DNA of 64,000 nt, taken from contig JAWKZQ010000012.1 in NCBI GenBank assembly GCA_041395865.1, positions 21,493 to 85,492 on the forward strand, written 5' to 3'. The position numbers and the translations under genes were made by a program. The DNA is from IMCC2047 sp041395865. Its GTDB lineage: Bacteria > Pseudomonadota > Gammaproteobacteria > Pseudomonadales > IMCC2047. The notes beneath the pieces were generated by a model, which saw only the letters and a program-made list of their open reading frames with translations, did not search any database and was not told the DNA's origin. Positions 56,223-64,000 of the stretch are shown here, piece after piece; within the stretch, counting starts at the first letter, position 1; the number at the start of each line of letters is the position of its first letter.

Positions 56223-58925
56223 TTGACAAGCAAAAGCAGCACATTAACCCGCAGCAAAACCATTTTATTCGCTTTATTTCTTACCCTGGCTGGCTGTGGA
56301 AAGGACCTCACCGACAGCGAACACCTCGAGCGCGCAAAAAATTTCCAGGACCAGCAGCAGGTCCAAGCCGCCATCATTGAGCTCAAAAGTGCATTGAGCA
56401 AAAACCCCCAAAACATTGAAGCACGGTGGCTGCTCGGCCTGGCCCACCTTGAAAACAAAGATGGTGAAAGTGCCGAAAAAGAGCTTTCAAGAGCCCAGGA
56501 ACTGGGTATGGCTCCCGTAGCAATCGCCCCCAAACTCGCCGAGGCTTTTTTCTTCCAGGGCAAGTACGACAAATTGCTGGATGAAGCTCTTTATGCGCAC
56601 ATTGAAAACATGCCGCCCACTGACGCCGCCGATCTTTTTGCACTCCGTGGCAGAGCCCTGGTCGCCTCCGGTAAAGCAGAAGATGCCGAAAGGTATTTTG
56701 CCAAAGCACACAGCCTTGACCCGCACAATAGCAACGCTTTCCTGGGGCAAGCCAGTTTGGCGATTGCTGCACATAACTACGATCTCGCCACCCAATACAT
56801 CCAGCAAGTACTGGACACTGACGATGAAAATATTGAAGCCCTCATCATGAAGGGCAGCATTATGCTAAAAAGATCGGATTATGAAGGCGCAAAGACAACC
56901 TATGAAAAACTTCTCAGCGTCAGGCCCAAAAACCTTAGAGGTAAACTTGGTTTAGCAGAAGCCGAGTTTTCGCTGGGAAATGAGGAAGCCGCACTGGAAA
57001 GCCTTAACCCCGTTCTGAAAACCAAGCCAAATATGCCTGAGGCAAACTTTTTAAACGCCCGAATCCAGCTTCAACAAAAAGATTACGATGCGGCCGCTGA
57101 AAGCTTACAACTGGTTCTGAAAAAAATCCCAGGCCATCCCCAAAGCCATTTAATGATGGGAACCATTCAATACAGCCGCGGCAACTTTAATTCAGCCCGC
57201 ACACACTTATCCCGCTTCATCGCTCTGGCACCCGCCGACGCAGAGGCATTCAACCTTTATGCAGCAACACTCCTATACCTCGGCGAAAGTCTGGAGGCTC
57301 TTCCGTACTTGGAAAAGAGTGACAAAATCGCGCCAAACGACCCGAAAACGCTGACACTCCTGGCCCGAGCCCACGAAAACATCGGCAACCTGCAGGAAAG
57401 CAAACGCTACTACTGGAGAGCCTCCGAGCTCAGCGGGGGAGACGCTCAGCTCTATAACGAAATCGCCCTAAGCAGCCTCAACGAAGGAAAGCCCGCCGAC
57501 GCCATTGCCCAGCTGCAAACTGCTCTCGACAATGACCCTGACAACCTCCAGGCCGAAATGCTATTGGCAACCGCCTACCTGCGCGAAGGCAATACTCAGC
57601 TGGCCTTAAAGACCGCTCAGGATTTGATTGATAAAAAGCCCAGCAGCCCTATCGGCTATAAATTACTGGCCGCCATGTACATGAGCATCAATCAGGCGGA
57701 TAAAGCGAAAGAGGCATTAAACCAAGCACTTGAGGCAAACCCCCAAGACATTGAGTCCGCGACAAACCTGGCAGGGATCATGCTGCGCGGGGGAGACGCT
57801 TCCGGCGCCAAAGCACAGCTTGAGTCCGTACTTAAGCACAACCCCAACCAACCCAGGGCCTTACTGGGCTTATCGGGCATCGCTGCACTTAAGGGCGACG
57901 TAAAGCAGGCCCAGGAACTCGTTGAGAAAGCCTGGCAGACCAACCCTGGCCACCTGCAGGCTGGCTTGGCACTTGTAAAAATCTATGAAACACAAACCAA
58001 CTACTTAAGGACTGTCAGTGTTGCCCAGGATCTATACGAGCATCACCCGAACAACCCTGTTGCCTTAAAAACGCTCGGCATGGCTCATTTAGCAAGTGGC
58101 GAGCCCGCCAGCGCACTGAGAGATTTTGAACGGCTTGAAAAGCTCTCGCCCAATACGGCTGAGCCCCACTTTTTCTTAGCCCAGACCTATCTGAAGCTCA
58201 ATGACTCAGAGGAAGCGCAAAGGCAGCTGGAACAGGCTCTGAGCATGAATGAAAAACTGCTGCCGGCTTTGACGCTGCAGGTAAGGATGTTGCTAGAAAA
58301 CCAGCGTTTCGAGGAAGCCGCAGGTTTTGCCAAAACGATCCAGGAACATTACCCCACGCTTTCCGCCGGCTACCACATGGAAGGCGATGCCATGTCATTA
58401 AGCGGGCAATACCTGAAAGCAGCGAAGGCCTATTCCAAAGCCTATGAATTAGCCCCAAGCGAAACACGCGCAATCTTATCCAGCGATAATTTCCTCAAAG
58501 CAGGCGAAATCGATACGGCAACAAAAGATTTGCAGGACTGGCTTGAAAAGGCTCCGGACACCTACAAAGCCCGAGTCGCTTACGCAACCGCCTTACAAAA
58601 CGCAAACAAACTGGATGAAGCCTCGACCCAATACCTCGAAGCGCTCAAATTACAGCCGAACAGTATCGCTGCATTGAATAACCTTGCCTGGCTGCTTCAT
58701 GAACAAGGCAATAATTCCCGTGCGCTTGAATATGCGGAGAAGGCCTACCAGCTTAATAAGAGCCAGCCCGCACTGATGGACACACTCGGCTGGATGCTGA
58801 CCCAGAACGGTCAATTTGATCGCGGCATAAAGCTTCTGGAAAAGGCCGCCGCAAAAGCGCCGGATAACCCCGAGATTAACAAGCACCTCAAAGAGGCACG
58901 TAATCAATCTAATCATTCAAACTGA
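56223..58925 (+). CDS. prsT: XrtA/PEP-CTERM system TPR lipoprotein, PrsT-like
   Basis: Large periplasmic lipoprotein (900 residues) of tetratricopeptide repeats throughout. The lipobox LTLAGC follows the signal sequence. Many repeats carry the TPR pattern W/L-G...Y/L..A...A...P; near the end NNLAWLLHEQGNNSRALEYA. Matches the family found next to exosortase genes and used in exopolysaccharide/EPS export. The TTG at 56223 is 8 nt after GAGAGG and is preferred to the GTG at 56214. No exosortase gene is in the window. Confidence 0.85.
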   Translation: MTSKSSTLTRSKTILFALFLTLAGCGKDLTDSEHLERAKNFQDQQQVQAAIIELKSALSKNPQNIEARWLLGLAHLENKDGESAEKELSRAQELGMAPVAIAPKLAEAFFFQGKYDKLLDEALYAHIENMPPTDAADLFALRGRALVASGKAEDAERYFAKAHSLDPHNSNAFLGQASLAIAAHNYDLATQYIQQVLDTDDENIEALIMKGSIMLKRSDYEGAKTTYEKLLSVRPKNLRGKLGLAEAEFSLGNEEAALESLNPVLKTKPNMPEANFLNARIQLQQKDYDAAAESLQLVLKKIPGHPQSHLMMGTIQYSRGNFNSARTHLSRFIALAPADAEAFNLYAATLLYLGESLEALPYLEKSDKIAPNDPKTLTLLARAHENIGNLQESKRYYWRASELSGGDAQLYNEIALSSLNEGKPADAIAQLQTALDNDPDNLQAEMLLATAYLREGNTQLALKTAQDLIDKKPSSPIGYKLLAAMYMSINQADKAKEALNQALEANPQDIESATNLAGIMLRGGDASGAKAQLESVLKHNPNQPRALLGLSGIAALKGDVKQAQELVEKAWQTNPGHLQAGLALVKIYETQTNYLRTVSVAQDLYEHHPNNPVALKTLGMAHLASGEPASALRDFERLEKLSPNTAEPHFFLAQTYLKLNDSEEAQRQLEQALSMNEKLLPALTLQVRMLLENQRFEEAAGFAKTIQEHYPTLSAGYHMEGDAMSLSGQYLKAAKAYSKAYELAPSETRAILSSDNFLKAGEIDTATKDLQDWLEKAPDTYKARVAYATALQNANKLDEASTQYLEALKLQPNSIAALNNLAWLLHEQGNNSRALEYAEKAYQLNKSQPALMDTLGWMLTQNGQFDRGIKLLEKAAAKAPDNPEINKHLKEARNQSNHSN

Positions 58926-58934
58926 GTACAATCC

Positions 58935-58971
58935 AAAAGCCCACAACAACACGAGTGACTTGTGGGCTTTT
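58935..58971 (+). terminator. prsT terminator
   Basis: AAAAGCCCACAA...TTGTGGGCTTTT hairpin 10 nt after the stop codon. Confidence 0.85.
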
Positions 58972-59313
58972 ACCCCCCCTCTTAAATAAACGGTTTTGGA
59001 AGGTATCAAGCAACAACTTAAACTTAAGCCCCGCTTATAACACAGGAAGCGATAAGTCTTACTTTAAGCCAAGCTCTCTTCTCTTAACTTCCCACTTAAT
59101 TCAGTGGCAAAGCTTGGGGCAACAACCGTTCGTATTCCCTCTACCCCAAAACTCTCACAGAAAGCTGAGACTTTTCCTTCGGGGTTAAAGCCGCACTGCC
59201 TCACCGAACGCTCAGTAAGACCAAGCCAGCAGAAAGATAACGCTCCGTCCTGGCAATAAAGCAATATTTCGGCTCGCTTATTTCCTGGCAAACTTAACGC
59301 CTGTTTTCAGGAC
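58972..59313. other. Gene-poor gap between prsT and PEP-CTERM gene
   Basis: No supported gene. A 75-codon open frame on the minus strand (59064-59291) starts with TTG, has no ribosome-binding site and matches no family I know. Confidence 0.5.
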
Positions 59314-59347
59314 AAAAAAAAGCCCCGGCAAATTTGCCGGGGCTTTC
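59314..59347 (-). terminator. Terminator after PEP-CTERM gene
   Basis: AAAGCCCCGGCAAA...TTTGCCGGGGCTTT with eight T residues following on the minus strand, strong. Confidence 0.88.
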
Positions 59348-59369
59348 AACTTCTACTGACTAGCAGAAA

Positions 59370-60194
59370 TTAGGCACGCAGTTTACGACGGCCTGCCAGA
59401 CCCAAACCAGCCAGGCCAATACCCAGCAGCGCCAAAGTAGCAGGTGCAGGTACGGTGCTGATTGTTACGAAAACATCTACGAAGTTACCGTCTTCTTCAG
59501 GCACGTAGATGATACCGGTATTTGGATCGATGAAGATGCCTGGTCCTGGCACGATATCAAATCCAAAGGTGTATTTTTGTCCGTCAACAAAGAATGGCAC
59601 TGGAGGCGCCAGGTTCAGTGTGAAGGCAAACAGGTCGTCACAGGTTGAACCAGCCAGGTTCAGGGAAGCACCCAGACCACCACCATTAGCACAACCGCCA
59701 GCATTCAGGGTTTCAACGTGAGTAACCGTACCTGTTGGTGTGTCTTCGAAATAGACAGTACCAGGTGCGCCATCAGCATCAGTGATACGGAACAGCGCGC
59801 TGAAATCCAGCGTATGTGTGTAAGGGAAGTTCTCAGCAGGATCACTCTCTGCTTCGAAGATCACCACATTGTTTTGGCTGATACGTGCGGCCAGTGCAGA
59901 AGCAGAACCGCCATCAGGCACATCAATGTTTGAGCTAAAGAAATCAATAATCAGATTACTTTTTGGGTCACTGTTGGTGAACCACTCTGCAGTGGTATTT
60001 GTTCCCGTAGTTCCGTCAGCACCAGCGATGTTATCTGTTGGTGTACCAGAAAAGGAGTCGTTACCGTTGTCAGAACCGGTCCAGCCGCCTTCTTCCGCCA
60101 CATTGAAAACGTATGCGTTTGCTTGGGTGCTAAGGCCCAGCGTCAGCGCAGCTGCAGCAGCTAACCCAAATGTCATTTTCCTGTTTTTGTACAT
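59370..60194 (-). CDS. PEP-CTERM sorting domain protein
   Basis: 274-residue exported protein. Signal peptide (MYKNRKMTFGLAAAAALTLG, cleavage near ANA), a Gly/Asp/Asn/Thr-rich mature part with an even number of Cys (CANGG...CDDLF), and a C-terminal sorting signal VPAPATLALLGIGLAG followed by LGLAGRRKLRA. The PEP-like VPAP, a hydrophobic helix and a basic end mark it as a substrate of exosortase. Start ATG 60194 has GGATGGAG upstream. A sigma-54 promoter lies 72 nt upstream. Confidence 0.93.
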   Translation of the reverse strand: MYKNRKMTFGLAAAAALTLGLSTQANAYVFNVAEEGGWTGSDNGNDSFSGTPTDNIAGADGTTGTNTTAEWFTNSDPKSNLIIDFFSSNIDVPDGGSASALAARISQNNVVIFEAESDPAENFPYTHTLDFSALFRITDADGAPGTVYFEDTPTGTVTHVETLNAGGCANGGGLGASLNLAGSTCDDLFAFTLNLAPPVPFFVDGQKYTFGFDIVPGPGIFIDPNTGIIYVPEEDGNFVDVFVTISTVPAPATLALLGIGLAGLGLAGRRKLRA

Positions 60195-60265
60195 TGCTCC
60201 ATCCTCAGCATATTTAGTAGTTACTCAAAAGCGGCTGTCCGCCATAGTGTTTCGCCGAAAATAAA

Positions 60266-60281
60266 TGCAGTCTTTGTGCCA
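60266..60281 (-). promoter_or_regulatory. Sigma-54 promoter for PEP-CTERM gene
   Basis: Minus-strand TGGCACAAAGACTGCA matches TGGCAC-N5-TTGCA with one mismatch and the right GG-to-GC spacing (10 nt). Confidence 0.75.
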
Positions 60282-60410
60282 AAAACAAAAAAACCTTCTA
60301 AATCATAAAGATAAAAACAATCTCATTTTTTTAAATTTGTCATTTGTAAAAATTACTGACACCCTTTCGAGCGACTGTAACACTCGCCAGCTATCCCGTT
60401 TTCAACAGCG

Positions 60411-61781
60411 CTACTCATCATCCAGCCGCCGAACATCCATACAGATTTGGTCGTGAGGATGAATTTCAAACCCAAATTCCTCGACAGGATCCCCTTCAAA
60501 ACGAGGTTTGAATTCCATCCGGTACTTTTGGAAAACACTGGCGATCACCAACTGCAGAACGAGCGGCGCCAAATTGGCTCCCAGGCACATGCGGGCGCCA
60601 CCGCCATATGGGTAGTAAAGAAAACGGTCAATACTTGCAGTTTTTTCACTGTCGAAATGCTCCGGATAAAAGTCATCCGGACGCTCCCAGTACCGGGGAT
60701 CGCGATGCGAGTGGTACACCATAGGAACCACAAGCGAGTTCTTGGGAATTGAGTATCCATCAATCTCCATTCCCTGTTCGCAATAACGCGGATAACCCCA
60801 GGATGGCGGGTATAACCGAACCGTCTCATTCATCACCATTTCGGTATATTTTAATGACGCTAAATCTTCAACCCTCGGCTCCCTGCCTGCCAGAACATCC
60901 TTGAGCTCTTCGCGCAATTTGCGCTGCACTTCCGGATGCGAGGCAATCATGTAAAAACACCAGGCGAGCGTCGTACTCATCACAGCAGCGCCGTAATAAA
61001 CAGAGAAGACCTCGTCCAGAATATCCTCATCGGTCCAGGGCTTACCGCTTTCCTCGCCCCGAACGTCAAGCAGAACACTCAAAAGATCCTTATCCTCGGT
61101 TTTTGCGTTACGTCGCTCGCGGATAATCTCCCGCATAATTTCTCGCAGCCGGGCATCATACTGCCGGAACCTGAAGTGCTTTGGCTGGGGCACCCACAGC
61201 GGCGTGGGTCGAACGAACTCCAGCTCTATAAACTGGGTTTTTGAGCGCACCTCTTCCAATAAAGGATCACTCAAGTCGCACTTACCACCGGAGAGATCCT
61301 TGGAAAAGAAAATATCAAAATTAATCTGGGTGATCAGGGCCTGCAGGTCTCGGCATATGTCAAAAACGCCCTCCCTCTCGATTCGCTCATCCCACCTGTT
61401 GATAAGGTGGCGCGTAACCGCAGGAATCTGTTGCGCGTAATGACGCAGGCAAGGCGCCTTGAAGGCAGGCTGCACCTTGGTTCGGCGCTCTTTCCACTCA
61501 CTGCCCCCGGCAAGGATATAACCACCGTTACCCATAACTTTTTTAACCCGTGGCAAAATCTGCGGGTACTTCGTCATCCCAACGGGCTGATGGCGCAACA
61601 AAGCTGCAACATGCTCCTGGTTGCGAAAACAGAAAACCTTCACCGGCAGGCCTGTTACCTGCAGCACATCACCCAGCTCGTCAAAACCCTGACCCACTTG
61701 GTCAACGATCCGTTTAACGGGCGTAAAAGGGTTAATCTTCAATGTGGGGATGCGTTTCGCCTTCGTATCGACGGAATTCAC
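60411..61781 (-). CDS. Cytochrome P450
   Basis: 456-residue monooxygenase. The heme loop PYGGGARMCLGANLAPL carries the axial Cys, and the K-helix has NETVRLYPP (ExxR). The I-helix reads YYGAAVMSTTLAW, in which the usual acidic residue before Thr-Thr is Ser and the Gly is Val, so the proton-relay site is altered. No membrane anchor. Start GTG 61781 with GGAGG. It lies 43 nt after the SDR gene. Substrate unknown; lipid or acyl intermediate is likely from context. Confidence 0.93.
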   Translation of the reverse strand: MNSVDTKAKRIPTLKINPFTPVKRIVDQVGQGFDELGDVLQVTGLPVKVFCFRNQEHVAALLRHQPVGMTKYPQILPRVKKVMGNGGYILAGGSEWKERRTKVQPAFKAPCLRHYAQQIPAVTRHLINRWDERIEREGVFDICRDLQALITQINFDIFFSKDLSGGKCDLSDPLLEEVRSKTQFIELEFVRPTPLWVPQPKHFRFRQYDARLREIMREIIRERRNAKTEDKDLLSVLLDVRGEESGKPWTDEDILDEVFSVYYGAAVMSTTLAWCFYMIASHPEVQRKLREELKDVLAGREPRVEDLASLKYTEMVMNETVRLYPPSWGYPRYCEQGMEIDGYSIPKNSLVVPMVYHSHRDPRYWERPDDFYPEHFDSEKTASIDRFLYYPYGGGARMCLGANLAPLVLQLVIASVFQKYRMEFKPRFEGDPVEEFGFEIHPHDQICMDVRRLDDE

Positions 61782-61824
61782 GGCCTTACCTCCTGCGACC
61801 TATTGGCGCTTGGCACTCATGAAA

Positions 61825-62964
61825 CTATGATCGAGGGTATTTCTGCTGTCGGTAATAACCAATCACCTTTTCCAGGTACTGGTTCACATCAGGGATGGAA
61901 ATACCCGCCGCCGATAACACCTGAGTCGTTTCGGTATTATCAAATAGCTGCTGATCGTTCAAATAATCTAGAAATAGCGGCAAATTACTTAATCTGGCGC
62001 GTACTTTTTTTGTGGTAACCAGCTTAAGCACTGGCAACAGAATATTAAACAAACTGGCCGGGGCGACAATCAAGGCGGGCAGTTTCTCATCATAAGAAGA
62101 CGCCAGAATAGCGCGAACGTTGTCCACCAGATCCATAATCCTGATTGAGTGATCAGGTCCCGAGCAAAGATGGAAAAGGCTGCCCGTACTCTCCGAGTCA
62201 CCACTAGACCAGTACAGTGCTTTTGCTACGTAGTCGCTGGGAATAATATCCAGCTTAACGTCTCCGGCATTTGGCAGGATGCCAAAGGAAAAACGCCCTG
62301 TAATAAACTCGGCCAAGTAGTAAAAAATTTGAAAATGGATGGTTTTTCCGGTGACTGAATCGCCGACGACCATGCTGGGACGATGTATCGAGACGGGTAA
62401 GCCAGCATTCATTTTCTCAAGTACAAAGGTTTCCGCCTCGGCTTTGGAGGATTCATAGGTATTGTGGTATTCGCGCGCCTCGATCAGGGGTCTTTCAGGA
62501 ATAAGACCGCGCATTTTCCCGGCAACCCCCAGCGTACTCACGAAATCCAGCTTGGCAAACTGCCCCGACGCCACACAGTCTTCCGCAAGGCCGACAATAT
62601 AACGGGCTGAATCCACCGAAATTTTTTGCGCTTGCTCGTAACTCATATTCATTTTTACATTGGCTGCGCAATGGATAATATGAGTCAGCTCCTCCGTCAG
62701 CTGCTGATACTCGTGCGCCTGCAGCCCCATCTGCGGCTCAGAAACATCGCCCCGAAAAGCCTGGACACGGCTTATCGCGTCAGCATCCTCAAGCTCGGGC
62801 TGCCAATAGTCCATTAATGCGCCCAGGCGTTCCTGCAGGTGCGACGCTGAGTCCGCACGAATCAACAATCTCAGCTGGGTTTCCGGCTCATTGAGGAAAA
62901 GAGGAACCACAGCGCTGCCAACCGCCCCGCTCGCTCCTGTTATCAGCACTGTTTTTACGGTCAT
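61825..62964 (-). CDS. Male-sterility/thioester-reductase-like SDR
   Basis: 379-residue NAD(P)-binding protein. Rossmann motif ITGASGAVGSAVVPL at the N terminus and the active-site YESSKAEAE (YxxxK), with DFVSTLGVAG before it. Similar to NAD-dependent epimerase/acyl-CoA or thioester reductase domains. It overlaps the acyl-CoA ligase stop by 4 nt and probably reduces an activated acyl chain; product (alcohol or aldehyde) unknown. Confidence 0.82.
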   Translation of the reverse strand: MTVKTVLITGASGAVGSAVVPLFLNEPETQLRLLIRADSASHLQERLGALMDYWQPELEDADAISRVQAFRGDVSEPQMGLQAHEYQQLTEELTHIIHCAANVKMNMSYEQAQKISVDSARYIVGLAEDCVASGQFAKLDFVSTLGVAGKMRGLIPERPLIEAREYHNTYESSKAEAETFVLEKMNAGLPVSIHRPSMVVGDSVTGKTIHFQIFYYLAEFITGRFSFGILPNAGDVKLDIIPSDYVAKALYWSSGDSESTGSLFHLCSGPDHSIRIMDLVDNVRAILASSYDEKLPALIVAPASLFNILLPVLKLVTTKKVRARLSNLPLFLDYLNDQQLFDNTETTQVLSAAGISIPDVNQYLEKVIGYYRQQKYPRS

Positions 62965-64000
62965 ATGACTAATACCTCATCACTAACAGGCTGCGAATCA
63001 GTCTCGCCACCCTTTGCACCCTCTAACATGTCGTAAAGCTTTTCGAGCGGCTCTCGATAAAGCGCTTCAATGGCCGCTCTCCGCAATTTCAAGTTAGGCG
63101 TCAGCTCGCCCCTAAGAACGCTAAAGGGCTCGGCCAACAGGACACACCCCCGAATACGTTCATAACCTGTAAGATTGCGACCAGCCGTTTCAATTTCCTG
63201 AGCCACCCGCGCTTTCACCGCCGACGGAACAGCCGTCGGCTCGCTCCCTGTCGTTTCAGCGACATGCTCCTTCAACATTTTTTGAAGCCAGCCCCCGTCG
63301 AGCGTTGCAACGGCGACCAGCAGTTTGCGTCCGCTCCCAAACGCAACCACTTGATCCAGCGCAGGGCTCTGGCGCAAAGCGCTTTCGACGCGCACCAGAG
63401 AAATTCGCCGCCCGGTTGAGGTTTTGATGACCTCCGACTTTCGGCCAGTCAGGTAAAGGTAGCCCTGTTCGTCAAAATGGCCAAAGTCGCTGGTTTTGAA
63501 GAAGCCTTCACTCGTGAAGCTATCCTCATCACCGGTTGTTTCAATATACCCCTTGAAAACACCCGCCCCTTTCACCAGCAGTTCACCGTCATCGGCGATT
63601 CGAATTTCGTTATATTTGAGCGGCTTCCCAACCGAGCCCAACCGGAAATCATCAGGCCGGTTCGTACTGAGAGGAACGATGTTCTCGCTCATCCCGTAGG
63701 CCTCCAATAGCGGCAGTCCGATGCCGTGGAAAAACTCAAGGATGTGGGTCGGGCAGGCAGCGGAGCCCGTCAGCATGAGTTGCATCTCGCCCCCCATCAC
63801 CGCGCGAAGCTTTGCCAAAACCAGCCGGTCGGCAATGCGATGCTGCAGCCGCAAACCCCAGGAAAGTGGCTGCCCTGCACGGCGCTGAGCCTGATAACGA
63901 AGTCCTGTCTGTATGGACTTTTCGGCCATCCATTGCTGCCAGGCAGGCATCGCCTTAATCCGCGATGCGATACCCTCATGCAGCTTCTCATAGAAGCGCG
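62961..64000 (-). CDS. Long-chain acyl-CoA synthetase, 5' part outside window
   Basis: AMP-forming ligase fragment; the frame is open to the right edge (347 residues visible). It has LMLTGSAACPTHILEFFHGI, LLEAYGMSENIVPLSTN, LLVKGAGVFKGYIETTGDED and the Asp of YLYLTGRKSEVIKTSTGRRI (adenylate-forming motifs A5-A8). It lacks a C-terminal carrier domain. It should activate a fatty acid for the SDR and P450 that follow. Confidence 0.9.
   Translation of the reverse strand, partial: RFYEKLHEGIASRIKAMPAWQQWMAEKSIQTGLRYQAQRRAGQPLSWGLRLQHRIADRLVLAKLRAVMGGEMQLMLTGSAACPTHILEFFHGIGLPLLEAYGMSENIVPLSTNRPDDFRLGSVGKPLKYNEIRIADDGELLVKGAGVFKGYIETTGDEDSFTSEGFFKTSDFGHFDEQGYLYLTGRKSEVIKTSTGRRISLVRVESALRQSPALDQVVAFGSGRKLLVAVATLDGGWLQKMLKEHVAETTGSEPTAVPSAVKARVAQEIETAGRNLTGYERIRGCVLLAEPFSVLRGELTPNLKLRRAAIEALYREPLEKLYDMLEGAKGGETDSQPVSDEVLVI

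Noticed and set aside
59064..59291. 75-codon minus-strand open frame after prsT
   Set aside because: TTG start, no ribosome-binding site, no family resemblance; probably chance.

Overview
The window looks like chromosomal DNA of a free-living, facultatively denitrifying gammaproteobacterium. Gene order over long stretches is the pseudomonad/cellvibrionad one: grpE-dnaK-dnaJ-dapB-carA-carB-greA, yhbY/rlmE-ftsH-folP-glmM-tpiA-secG-tRNA-Leu-tRNA-fMet, rimP-nusA-infB-rbfA-truB-rpsO-pnp, and recN/fur/bamE/rnfH/ratA/smpB/ssrA. A PEP-CTERM protein and a PrsT-type TPR lipoprotein add an exosortase (XrtA) type exopolysaccharide system, and a sodium/proton antiporter and a sodium-symporter-family protein fit a marine or brackish habitat. 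The lineage is my inference, possibly Cellvibrionales-like.

Layout. 1-7.9 kb: the pnp...rimP translation/transcription operon on the minus strand, with two intrinsic terminators in the rimP leader. 7.9-25.6 kb: a nitrate-respiration island with two NifM-like peptidyl-prolyl isomerase genes (one frameshifted), a frameshifted Dnr-type Crp/Fnr regulator, moeA, an outer-membrane porin, a small unknown protein, a multi-hairpin RNA candidate, nhaD, a MITE, and narK-narGHJI-ppiC. TTGAC/T-N4-style Fnr/Dnr boxes lie upstream of the regulator, moeA, porin, narK and narG, so the island reads as one regulon. It sits exactly between tRNA-fMet and rimP, which are normally neighbours. 25.6-48.9 kb: conserved housekeeping genes, with sigma-32 promoters before grpE and dnaK.

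48.9-55.9 kb: tmRNA (ssrA) followed by a compact integrated element of about 6.65 kb bounded by a perfect 44-bp direct repeat of the ssrA 3' end. It encodes a tyrosine integrase, a serine recombinase, a superfamily-3 helicase with an iteron-like array beside it, an HNH endonuclease and a string of very small proteins. No capsid, tail, conjugation or known defence genes are visible. 55.9-64 kb: a PrsT-like lipoprotein, a PEP-CTERM protein with a sigma-54 promoter, and an operon of P450, reductase-like SDR and acyl-CoA ligase running off the right edge.

The most unusual items are the tandem stem-loop RNA with C-rich apical loops at 13.5-13.8 kb preceded by two identical palindromic operators, the small ssrA element with its iterons, and the cluster of frame-breaking indels in the regulator/isomerase pair.
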